DNA from: Bryobacterales bacterium
GTDB lineage: Bacteria; Acidobacteriota; Terriglobia; Bryobacterales; Bryobacteraceae
DNA length: 58,839 nucleotides
Direction of reading: 5' to 3'
Assembly (NCBI GenBank): GCA_003164035.1
Contig: PLRS01000132.1
Location: forward strand, 1-58,839
Position 1 is the stretch's first letter, and every line of letters starts with the position of its first letter. A program made the position numbers and the translations under genes. The notes under the pieces were generated by a model, which was given only the letters and a program-made list of their open reading frames with translations, did no database searches and had not been told where the DNA came from. Below are positions 25,049 through 31,922 of the stretch, piece by piece.

Positions 25049-25074
25049 AAAAACACCGGCGACAAGATCGCCGG
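25049..25074 (-). terminator. probable Rho-independent terminator
   Basis: On the minus strand CCGGCGA-loop-TCGCCGG (7-bp perfect stem, 5-nt loop) is followed by TG and five Ts. It lies 95 bp after the stop of the CPHC DsbA-like gene and before the CPAC DsbA-like gene, so the two are probably separate transcripts. Confidence 0.6.
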
Positions 25075-25169
25075 CGCTGCGGAAGCAAAGAACTTCGGCT
25101 GGAAAGCCGACGCGGCAGAACGGAGGTCCGCGCCACGTGCGTCTTCATTCCCTGCTCCCGCCCGGGGGC

Positions 25170-25772
25170 CTATTTCGACAGCGAATTATCCAGCAGGCTT
25201 TTCAGCAATTCGTAATTCGGCGATCCCGGAGGCAGCGCGGTGCGCTGGCCATGAGCCGTCAAGAAGATGGTGGGCGTGGAGTTGACGCCGTCGTGCTCCC
25301 CCTGCGCCAGGTCGTTGTTCACTTCGGCCACAACGCCGGGATCCTTGGCCAGCGCCTGCACCTTTTTCTGTTCATCCGCCGTCAACACGGTGGCCATGGC
25401 TTCCCACCACTTGCCGCTCAGTGCCCAACTGTTCTGCGTGCGGAACATGGTATCGGCCACCACCTGGTACTTGCCCAGGCGCGCCGCCGCGGTAGCGTAG
25501 ATGGCGACGTCGCGCGCGTAGGGATGGGCCGGAGCCGGCAGCGGAAACTCGCGGCTGATCAGGCACAGCTTGCCGTGCAGCACGTAGTCGTTCATCAACC
25601 GCGGCTCGATGTCCTCGTGAAAAATCCTGCAGTGCGGGCAATCGAAGCTGCTGAATACTTCGAGAGTGATGGGGGCGCTGGCTCCGCCGATCATCTTGTT
25701 TGAGTCGAATTTGGGACCGGCCGCCAGCGAGGCCAGCGATAGCAAAACGGCGGAGACGAATACTTTCCTCAT
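25170..25772 (-). CDS. DsbA-like thioredoxin-fold protein (CPHC)
   Basis: About 200 residues from the ATG at 25772 (MRKVFVSAVLLSLASLAAG, a signal peptide). The active site FSSFDCPHCRIFHEDIEP carries CPHC, the dipeptide of classical oxidising DsbA. The cis-proline loop is VNSTPTIFLT near 170. It is similar in length and helix pattern to the CPAC protein downstream (FPLPAPAHPYARD matches FPLPMHQHSRQ), so the pair arose by duplication. A strong promoter-like pair lies directly upstream (TTGAGA, 18 nt, TACAAT) and a terminator follows, so it is likely an independent unit. Role: periplasmic disulfide chemistry. Confidence 0.85.
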   Translation of the reverse strand: MRKVFVSAVLLSLASLAAGPKFDSNKMIGGASAPITLEVFSSFDCPHCRIFHEDIEPRLMNDYVLHGKLCLISREFPLPAPAHPYARDVAIYATAAARLGKYQVVADTMFRTQNSWALSGKWWEAMATVLTADEQKKVQALAKDPGVVAEVNNDLAQGEHDGVNSTPTIFLTAHGQRTALPPGSPNYELLKSLLDNSLSK

Positions 25773-25778
25773 GCTCCA

Positions 25779-25808
25779 ATTGTAAGGGGCGCGGGCGGCG
25801 GCTCTCAA
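25779..25808 (-). promoter_or_regulatory. sigma70-type promoter, near-leaderless
   Basis: On the minus strand TTGAGA (25803-25808), an 18-nt spacer and TACAAT (25779-25784), then only 6 nt to the ATG at 25772. The best -35/-10 pair among the leaderless-type starts in the window. Confidence 0.6.
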
Positions 25809-25896
25809 GCGGATTGCCGGAAATCGCGATTAAATCCGGGACATCGTCCCCGCCCGCTGACGAGGGTCGCCCGGCTCACCAGAGGAAAGGGAAGGA

Positions 25897-26175
25897 TCAG
25901 TAGTCGCGCCGGCCGCGGCGCCATGCCCCGCCACCCAGGCCGCCGGCATCCACCACCACAGCCGCCACCAGAATCAGCGCGTTCAGCCCGACGATCGGCT
26001 GATGGCTATTCACCATCCAGGCGTAGGCCAGCGTGGTGAGCGGCAGAAACACAAAGCCGAGGGCCGGCATCAGGATGTTGTGATAAGCGTGCTGCAAGTA
26101 GGTGGTGAACAGGAACAGGAGCAACATCGCCAGACGAGGAAACCCCACAACCGCGATCAACAGGAGGCAAGGCAT
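25897..26175 (-). CDS. small hypothetical membrane protein
   Basis: 92 residues with three hydrophobic stretches (about 1-25, 35-55 and 62-76) and a basic glycine-rich end (GGLGGGAWRRGRRDY). It is an integral inner-membrane protein of unknown function. The start ATG at 26175 is 6 nt after a CATAAT element on the same strand. I do not recognise the family. Confidence 0.55.
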   Translation of the reverse strand: MPCLLLIAVVGFPRLAMLLLFLFTTYLQHAYHNILMPALGFVFLPLTTLAYAWMVNSHQPIVGLNALILVAAVVVDAGGLGGGAWRRGRRDY

Positions 26176-26181
26176 CTTCTC

Positions 26182-26187
26182 ATTATG
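26182..26187 (-). promoter_or_regulatory. -10-like CATAAT, start codon 6 nt away
   Basis: CATAAT on the minus strand, 6 nt before the ATG at 26175. No -35 was found. Confidence 0.35.
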
Positions 26188-26223
26188 ACCGACGAGGGCC
26201 GGCGGGTTGACGGCCGGCGCGGG

Positions 26224-26799
26224 CTAATTCCGCGTGCCGACGCTTTCGGTCCGCCCCGCCAGAGGATCGATGACGCCAGTGCCGCAGACGGCCACGCCCG
26301 TCTTCATGAGCGCGTTGAGGAAATTATCCAGCAGGTGATAGAAGACCGGCTCGTTGAGGGCCTGCTTGCCGGGCAGGCGGAAACTCGCCGGCAGTTCCTT
26401 GGCGATGGTCAGCCGAACGGCGCTGCGCGAGGGAACCCCGCTCCGGTCGCGCTTGTTGGCCAGCGTCAACGGCGTCTGCATCACCGCGCCCGAGCGGCCG
26501 TCGATATAGAACTGGCAGCGCGAAAACCAGCCCAGGTTGGCGGGATCGGCGGCATCGAACAGCAGCAGCGGCGCCTGCCGGCCGGGGGTACTCAGATCCA
26601 CCTGAATGGTGCGCGGGGTTTCTTTGGTTTTGGTCTCAAAGCCGGCCTGGCGCGCAATAGTGGCAACCATCTCCGCCTGGAGTTCCAGATAGATCAGTTT
26701 GTACGGCCCGGCCTGAAGTACCTGCATTGTGAAGATGCCGTCATTGTAACGCACCAGCGTGTGTCCTGGCTCTTTCGAGGTTGTGGCTTTGCAGCCCAA
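26224..26799 (-). CDS. hypothetical protein
   Basis: Up to 191 residues. The start is uncertain: TTG at 26799, GTG at 26754 or ATG at 26727 are all in frame, none with a good ribosome site. I keep the longest because the strand-like segment HTLVRYNDGIFTMQVLQ before the ATG looks like part of the fold. The body mixes strands (LIYLELQAEMV, TIQVDLSTPG, PLLLFDAADPANLG, RCQFYIDGRSGAVMQTPLTL) and ends with a helical part (EPVFYHLLDNFLNALMKTG). There is no signal peptide and no recognised domain. It is divergent from the phosphatase gene. Confidence 0.55.
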   Translation of the reverse strand: MGCKATTSKEPGHTLVRYNDGIFTMQVLQAGPYKLIYLELQAEMVATIARQAGFETKTKETPRTIQVDLSTPGRQAPLLLFDAADPANLGWFSRCQFYIDGRSGAVMQTPLTLANKRDRSGVPSRSAVRLTIAKELPASFRLPGKQALNEPVFYHLLDNFLNALMKTGVAVCGTGVIDPLAGRTESVGTRN

Positions 26800-26900
26800 T
26801 GTGCTTGTTAGTCAACAATTTGCGGTACGTAAAATTAGGTAAAGCGGGCTTGCGTTTCCGGCTGCCCGAACGTCTGTCCTGATATAAGGAAGACATTCTC

Positions 26901-27773
26901 ATGGCTAGCACTCAACCGTCCGGTTTTTCTCCGCGGCCGCTGCCCGCGCTTCCCGCATTCCCGGCGCAGGACTGGGAAGTCGACGCCGCGTGCCAGGTTC
27001 AGAATCGAATTTTCCCCGTCTCCCGGCCCTTCATTCCGGGGCTCGAATACGACGCCCAATGGCGACCCGCGCGCGGTCTGAGCGGCGACTATCTGGATTA
27101 CTACCGCAGCGCGGAGGGCGAATTCCACCTTGCTTTGGGCGACATAGCCGGCAAAGGCCTGCCGGCCGCGCTGCTGACCGCCTCGCTTCACAGCACCGTG
27201 CGCGCCCTCGATTCGGCTGGCTGGCGGCGCCTGCCCAAGCTGGTGGAACGCGTGGATGAGCTATTCCGCCAAGTCTGCCCGGATAGTTGTTTCGCCACCC
27301 TCTTCATGGCCTGTTTCGAGCCGGGAACCCGGCGCCTGCGCTACGTCAATGCCGGCCACGAGCCGCCATTTGTGCTGCGGCGCACGCGCACCGGCCGGCG
27401 CGTGATCCAGCTCGACCCCAGCGGCCCGGTGATCGGCATGCTCCGCCACTCCTCATGGCGCGAGGGCGCGCTTACTCTCCAGCCCGGCGACCTGCTGGTG
27501 GCCTACACCGATGGACTCTGCGATACTACCGATCCGCACGGCGACGAATGGGGATGGCAACGCCTGGTGCGCTACATCACCGAAGCCGCCGAGCGGCCGG
27601 TGCGCGATATCGTGGAGGGAGTGGTCGAAACCGTGGAGGGGTTTTCCGCCGGCCGGCGTTTCGACGACCTCACCTTGTGGATCGGCCGCGCCAGCCAGGA
27701 ATCGTCGCTCGACCCGCACGCCGCCGCGGCCGCCATCGAAGACTCCGAGCTGGCGCTGGCCGCCGCGGCGTAA
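26901..27773 (+). CDS. SpoIIE/RsbU-type PP2C serine phosphatase
   Basis: 290 residues. After a proline-rich N-terminus a short 'QNRIFPVSRPFIPGLEY' helix leads into the PP2C-like SpoIIE domain (about 45-265). Metal-binding motifs are present: GLSGDYLDYY near 60, GDIAGKGLPAALL near 80, AYTDGLCD near 202 and RRFDDLTLW near 253; YVNAGHEPPFVL near 148 is also typical. There is no PAS, GAF, response-regulator or membrane domain, so its input must come from another protein. Family members dephosphorylate anti-anti-sigma factors in partner-switching stress responses. The start ATG has GGAAG and a TATAAG element just upstream. Confidence 0.88.
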   Translation: MASTQPSGFSPRPLPALPAFPAQDWEVDAACQVQNRIFPVSRPFIPGLEYDAQWRPARGLSGDYLDYYRSAEGEFHLALGDIAGKGLPAALLTASLHSTVRALDSAGWRRLPKLVERVDELFRQVCPDSCFATLFMACFEPGTRRLRYVNAGHEPPFVLRRTRTGRRVIQLDPSGPVIGMLRHSSWREGALTLQPGDLLVAYTDGLCDTTDPHGDEWGWQRLVRYITEAAERPVRDIVEGVVETVEGFSAGRRFDDLTLWIGRASQESSLDPHAAAAAIEDSELALAAAA

Positions 27774-27804
27774 CCGCGCGATCCGAGCGCTGTCGGCCGA
27801 ACGC

Positions 27805-27810
27805 TAAAAT
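27805..27810 (+). promoter_or_regulatory. -10 element TAAAAT, 6 nt before an ATG
   Basis: TAAAAT lies 6 nt before an in-frame ATG at 27817 that opens a 71-codon extension of the TolC-like gene. It looks like the ancestral promoter/start of that gene, now separated from the mature coding region by repeats. Confidence 0.4.
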
Positions 27811-27861
27811 CGAGGCATGACGACTTCGAGGAAGATTGGCCGGTCCCTGGTGGAGATGGTG

Positions 27862-27883
27862 GGGCAGGCGGTTCCGCCTGCCC
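27862..27883. repeat. short perfect palindrome GGGCAGGCGG/CCGCCTGCCC
   Basis: 10-bp perfect arms (27862-27871 and 27874-27883) with a 2-nt loop. It lies just upstream of the family A repeat and inside the open 5' extension of the TolC-like gene. Confidence 0.75.
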
Positions 27884-27902
27884 GTGCCGGATATGTGCAA
27901 GT

Positions 27903-28029
27903 TAAGTACTCCATTCCTGAATTACGGCCACATAATGAGCAACCGCTCCCTGACGGTCGCGGCTCGGTTTCGTGCTTTCCGAGCCGCGACCGTCAGGGAG
28001 CGGTTGCTCGGAAACACATTAGCGAACTT
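27903..28029. repeat. dispersed palindromic element, family A copy 2
   Basis: Perfect 31-bp arms (27937-27967 and 27979-28009) around an 11-nt loop, with flanks related to those of the copy at 3970-4101 in inverted orientation. The shared flank reaches CGAACTT, directly before the ATG at 28030, so the element ends at the first codon of the TolC-like protein. Confidence 0.85.
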
Positions 28030-29379
28030 ATGAAGTTGCGTACTAAGCCAGGCACCAGCCAGGCACGTGTGCCGGGGTGGCTTCCCGCTCTGGCGGTGCT
28101 GGCCTGCGCCGTGGCCGCGCGCGCCGAAGTCGTCACCTTGACGTTGCGCCAAGCCGTGGAATTGGCCGGAAAACAGAACCCGGACCTGGCCCTGGCCCGG
28201 CTCGACGAACTGAAAACGCGGCTGGGGATCCGGACGGCGCGCGCTCCCTTTCTGCCCAAGGTCACGGTCGGCAGCGGCCTCGCCTACAGCAATGGGTATC
28301 CCATGAGCATCGAAGGCGCCGCGCCCTCGGTGGTGCAGGCACAAGCCCAGCAGTTTCTGTTTAATCGCCAGCAGAGCCTGGAGATCGCTCAGGCCAGGGA
28401 GGAAGCGCGCGGGGCGGCCCTGTCAACCGAAGCCAAACGGGATGAAATCGCCTACCGGACCGCGGCGCTTTACCTGGACGCGGAGCGGGCCGCCCGTCTG
28501 GCCGCCCTGGTGCGCAACCAGCAACAGAGCCAGCAACGGGTGCTGGCCGCCGTGGAAGCGCAAGTGCGGGAGGGCCGCGCCCTGCCCCTGGAGCAAAAAC
28601 AAGCCGCGCTTGCGGCGGCCCGTTTCCGCCAGGCCGTCGAAGAGTTGGAAAGCGATCAGGCGGAAGCGGAAGGAGCCCTGGCGGTCGCCCTCGGCCACTC
28701 CGCCGAAGACCGCGTGCGCGCCGCCGGCGAGGACCGCGCGGCGCCGGAACTGCCCCAATCCGAAGATGCCGCCCTCGGTGCGGCGCTCGAGGCCAGCAAA
28801 GCGGTCCGGCAGATCGAATCGCAAATCGTCTCCAAACAACTGGAGTTGCGCGCCGCCCACGCCGGCCGCCTTCCCCGCGTCGACCTGGTGGCGCAGTACG
28901 GCATGATGGCCAAGTTCAACAACTATGCCGAGTTCTTCAACCACTTCCAACGCAATAACGGCGAAATCGGCATGTCCTTTCAACTGCCTCTGTTCAGCCC
29001 GAATGTGGGGGCGCAAATGGCGCAGTCGGAAACCGAATTGGCCCATCTGAGAATCGAGCTAGCGAGCGCCCGCAATCGCATTGCCGGCGACCTGGAAAAG
29101 GCTTTCCGCGAAGTCCGCAAACGCCGTACCGCGACCGAGGTGGCGCGGCTCGACCTGGACGTCGCCCACGAGCAGCTTTCGATCGATCTGGCACAAATGG
29201 AGGAGGGCCGGCTCGGCCTGCGCCAGGTGGAAGCCGCCCGCATGTCGGAGGGCGACAAGTGGATTGCCGTCTACGATGCGCAATATGCCCTGGAAAAAGC
29301 GCGCTGGAACCTGGCCCGCCTGGCCGGTACGCTCGACCGCGAAATCGGCGCACCGCCCGCCGGCGCGAAAGCGAATTAG
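28030..29379 (+). CDS. TolC-family outer-membrane efflux protein
   Basis: About 449 residues from the ATG at 28030, chosen because a signal peptide (WLPALAVLACAVAARA) follows; an in-frame ATG at 27817 would add 71 residues coded by repeat DNA. The mature protein shows the two-fold repeated TolC/OEP pattern: LTLRQAVELAGKQNPDLALA near the start, a long coiled-coil helix with many Ala/Gln/Glu (about 150-230), and the second half starting near ESQIVSKQLELRAAHAGRLP. Such proteins form the outer-membrane tunnel of tripartite efflux or type I secretion. No RND or ABC partner is adjacent. No Shine-Dalgarno sequence is visible; the region upstream is filled by a palindromic repeat. Confidence 0.85.
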   Translation: MKLRTKPGTSQARVPGWLPALAVLACAVAARAEVVTLTLRQAVELAGKQNPDLALARLDELKTRLGIRTARAPFLPKVTVGSGLAYSNGYPMSIEGAAPSVVQAQAQQFLFNRQQSLEIAQAREEARGAALSTEAKRDEIAYRTAALYLDAERAARLAALVRNQQQSQQRVLAAVEAQVREGRALPLEQKQAALAAARFRQAVEELESDQAEAEGALAVALGHSAEDRVRAAGEDRAAPELPQSEDAALGAALEASKAVRQIESQIVSKQLELRAAHAGRLPRVDLVAQYGMMAKFNNYAEFFNHFQRNNGEIGMSFQLPLFSPNVGAQMAQSETELAHLRIELASARNRIAGDLEKAFREVRKRRTATEVARLDLDVAHEQLSIDLAQMEEGRLGLRQVEAARMSEGDKWIAVYDAQYALEKARWNLARLAGTLDREIGAPPAGAKAN

Positions 29380-29481
29380 ACGGGATTTTCCCAAATCGGG
29401 GGACCTCAAAAGACATTCCGGACAATCGCTCAATCATCCTCGCGCGGAACCGATAAGAATCTACGGAGGATGCCCGAGGCA

Positions 29482-30474
29482 ATGGCCACTCAGATCGATC
29501 GGCTCACGTCAGTATCGCAGGTCGTCGATATCCGCCATTTGAGCGGGCGCGAACTGGATCCGCTGCTCCTCGAAGAAGCGGTCGAATGGAACCTGGAGCT
29601 GGACTGCGATTTTTCGAGGTTCGCCGGCCGGATACGCAAGCTGGCCGACGCGGGGAATCTTCGCGGCGCGGCTCTGCTGCACGGGGGCGAAGTCGCGGGC
29701 TATGGCTGCGCCGTTCTGGAAGACCATAAAGGCCTGATCGCCGACGTCTACGTGCGGCCGGACTGGCGCGCCGGCAATGGCGAAACCACGCTGTTCCGCG
29801 TGTTGCTCTACGCGCTGATCGGAGTAGCGGGCGTGCGCCGCGTCGAAAGCCAGTTGATGCTGTTGAGCGAGGATTCGGCCAGGGCGCTGCGGCGGGAGCC
29901 GTTTGTGCGCTTGTTCGAACGGCTGTTAATGAAGCTGGACGCGGATACTCCACTGCCGCCGGGCCGCGCGTCGGCCGAGCGGAGATTCCGCATCGACCCG
30001 TGGGACGATCGCCATCACGATGCGGCCGCCACGGCCCTTTCGCTGGCGCATGCCGAGCACATCGATTCCGAGATTAACGATCAGTACGGCACCCTCGACG
30101 GAGCCAGGTGTTTGGCGTCCAACATCGTGCGGTTCCCCGGCTTCTCCCCACCGGCTTCGTCGATCGCATTCGACTCGGCCACCGGTTCGGTGGCGGGGAT
30201 GGTGCTCTCGAGCTTCGTTGCCCGCGACGTGGCCGAAATTACCGAGCTGTGCGTCACGCCGGACGCCAGGGGCGCGGGACTCGGGTACGAAGTGCTGCGC
30301 CAATCGATCGGAACCCTGCGCGGCGAAGGCGCGAAACGCATCAGTCTCGCCGTCACTGCCGCTAACGAAGATGCGGTCCGGCTGTATATACGGTGCGGCT
30401 TCCGCACGGCCCGCCGGTTCTATGCCTATGTGTGGGAGGACCTGGATCCCATCCGGCCGGCGGCTGTCGATTGA
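29482..30474 (+). CDS. tandem GNAT acetyltransferase
   Basis: About 330 residues from the ATG at 29482; the ATG at 29470 directly abuts GGAGG and is less likely. There are two GNAT-type halves. In the first, LIADVYVRPDWRAGNGETTL is a recognisable but degraded acetyl-CoA loop. In the second, ITELCVTPDARGAGLGYEVLRQ near 255 matches motif A with the R-G-x-G-L-G pyrophosphate loop, followed by VTAANEDAVRLYIRCGFRTARRFYAY, the usual motif B. Only the second half seems a full catalytic unit. Acceptor substrate unknown. The protein is cytoplasmic and has no clear operon partners. Confidence 0.85.
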   Translation: MATQIDRLTSVSQVVDIRHLSGRELDPLLLEEAVEWNLELDCDFSRFAGRIRKLADAGNLRGAALLHGGEVAGYGCAVLEDHKGLIADVYVRPDWRAGNGETTLFRVLLYALIGVAGVRRVESQLMLLSEDSARALRREPFVRLFERLLMKLDADTPLPPGRASAERRFRIDPWDDRHHDAAATALSLAHAEHIDSEINDQYGTLDGARCLASNIVRFPGFSPPASSIAFDSATGSVAGMVLSSFVARDVAEITELCVTPDARGAGLGYEVLRQSIGTLRGEGAKRISLAVTAANEDAVRLYIRCGFRTARRFYAYVWEDLDPIRPAAVD

Positions 30475-30514
30475 TCCCGCTCCGGCGTGGCGCAGGCACA
30501 ACTGACGGGGACCA

Positions 30515-30605
30515 GGTGGGGCAGACGATCGTTTCTTGTCGTCTGTCAGGCGCGGGCGGCGTGTCGAGGCCTGACAGACGACGAAAGACGATCGTCTGTC
30601 CCACC
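30515..30605. repeat. long inverted repeat, family B
   Basis: 36-nt arms (30515-30550 and 30570-30605) with a few mismatches and a 19-nt loop, carrying GGGGCAGACGATCGTTT. A shorter related palindrome is at 49548-49577. It follows the GNAT gene by 40 bp and may also act as a transcript end. Confidence 0.8.
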
Positions 30606-30790
30606 TCCGGATCGCCGAAACTGGCTCAACTCAATTTCCACGACTTCAGGAGAGTTCGGAACATACAGCTCGCACCCGGACTCTTGTTCGAGGGCGCGAT
30701 GGTGCACGTCGCCGACCACGCCGATCACACGGCGCCCGGGATTCCCTCTGCCTCCCCCATGAGGCCGGCAAGCGCATTGAAGTCTTCGTG
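30600..30790 (-). pseudogene. possible remnant of an ABC-permease periplasmic domain
   Basis: On the minus strand two frames give LHEDFNALAGLMGEAEGIPG and then VIGVVGDVHHRALEQESG with CELYVPNSPEVVEIEL. The motif VxGVVGDVxHRxL followed by ExYVP is typical of the periplasmic part of MacB/ADOP permeases such as those at 53.8-58.8 kb. There is a frame change in the middle and no start. It may be a decayed fragment; a distinct small protein cannot be excluded. Confidence 0.35.
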
Positions 30791-30855
30791 GAGTAGGTCC
30801 TGCCCTTTTTCGGTTGCAGCCGATTTTTTCACGGCTCCGGGGAATCGTCGAACGC

Positions 30856-31890
30856 TCAGACCAGCCGGATCGGTTTGGCGGCCCGTTCGATCACGCGGCC
30901 GATCAAGTAGGCGCCTTCGAGGGTGCGCTCCAGTTCGGCGGCCTCGCCCGGCGGCAGGGTAATCAGCAAGCCGCCCGAGGTCTGCGGGTCGTAGAGCAAC
31001 GCCTCGCGCTCGGCATCGAGCGGGCGCGTTTTTTCTACCACGCACTCGGCGAAATCGCGGTTGTTGTGCATGCCGCCGGGGAGCGCGCCCATGCGGACGT
31101 AATCGAGAGCGCCGGGCAGAAAGCGGATGGCGTCGAACTCGATTTCGAGGGTGACTTTGCTGGCCAGCGCCAGCCCGCGGGCGTGACCGATGAGGCCGAA
31201 CCCGGTGACGTCGGTGCAGCCGTGTACCTGGTATGCCAGCATGGCTTCACAAGCCCGCCGGTTGAGCGTGGTCATCTGCGCCGCGGCCGCCGCCACGTGA
31301 TCCTCCGCGGCCAGTCCGCGTTTGAGGGCGGTCGAGATCACCCCGGTTCCGATGCGCTTGGTAAAGACGATGGCATCGCCGGGTTGGGCGCCTGCGTTGG
31401 TGCGGATGCGATCGGGATGGATCAGGCCGGTGACGGCATAGCCGAACTTCATTTCGTCGTCGGCCACGCTATGGCCGCCCAGAATGGAGCAACCGGCCTC
31501 GCGCATTTTTTCGGCGCCGCCTCGAAGAATGGATTCCAGAATGGCAGGATCGCCCTTGGGCGGGTAAGCCACGATGGTCAGCGAGGAGATCGGCCGTCCG
31601 CCCATGGCATAGACGTCGCTCAGCGCATTGGTGGCGGCGATGGCGCCGAAAGTGTACGGGTCGTCCACCATGGGCGTGAAAAAGTCCACGGTTTGTACCA
31701 GGGCGAGGTCCGGAGCGATGCGGTAGACACCGGCATCGTCGGCGGTGTCGTACCCCACCAGCACGTTGTCGTCGGGCCAACGCGGCACCGACGCCAATAC
31801 GCGATCGAGCAGCTTGGGGCTGAGCTTGGAGGCACAGCCGCCGGCTTTTACCTGATGAGTGAGTTGGTGCGCGGTCACGTTATCCTGCAC
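30856..31890 (-). CDS. selD: selenide, water dikinase
   Basis: About 344 residues from the GTG at 31890, which has GGAAG 7 nt upstream. It makes selenophosphate from selenide and ATP in the cytoplasm. The N-terminal catalytic motif is GGCASKLSP, placing Cys near residue 19 and Lys near 22, matching Cys17/Lys20 of E. coli SelD; it is a cysteine form, not a selenocysteine form. Other landmarks are VQTVDFFTPMVDDPYTFG, ATNALSDVYAMGG, LGGHSVADDEMKFGYAVTG and HGCTDVTGFGLIGH, all typical of the AIRS-fold SelD family. No selA, selB, selenocysteine tRNA or ybbB gene is visible in the window. A divergent -10 shared with the C45 gene lies upstream. Confidence 0.93.
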   Translation of the reverse strand: MQDNVTAHQLTHQVKAGGCASKLSPKLLDRVLASVPRWPDDNVLVGYDTADDAGVYRIAPDLALVQTVDFFTPMVDDPYTFGAIAATNALSDVYAMGGRPISSLTIVAYPPKGDPAILESILRGGAEKMREAGCSILGGHSVADDEMKFGYAVTGLIHPDRIRTNAGAQPGDAIVFTKRIGTGVISTALKRGLAAEDHVAAAAAQMTTLNRRACEAMLAYQVHGCTDVTGFGLIGHARGLALASKVTLEIEFDAIRFLPGALDYVRMGALPGGMHNNRDFAECVVEKTRPLDAEREALLYDPQTSGGLLITLPPGEAAELERTLEGAYLIGRVIERAAKPIRLV

Positions 31891-31908
31891 AGATTCGCTT
31901 CCGATGCC

Positions 31909-31916
31909 ACTATAAT
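31909..31916. promoter_or_regulatory. overlapping divergent -10 elements (selD / C45 gene)
   Basis: ACTATAAT reads TATAAT on plus (31911-31916, 6 nt before the ATG at 31923) and TATAGT on minus (31914-31909, 18 nt before the selD GTG). The two genes share one compact divergent promoter region. Confidence 0.45.
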
Positions 31917-31922
31917 AACCCA

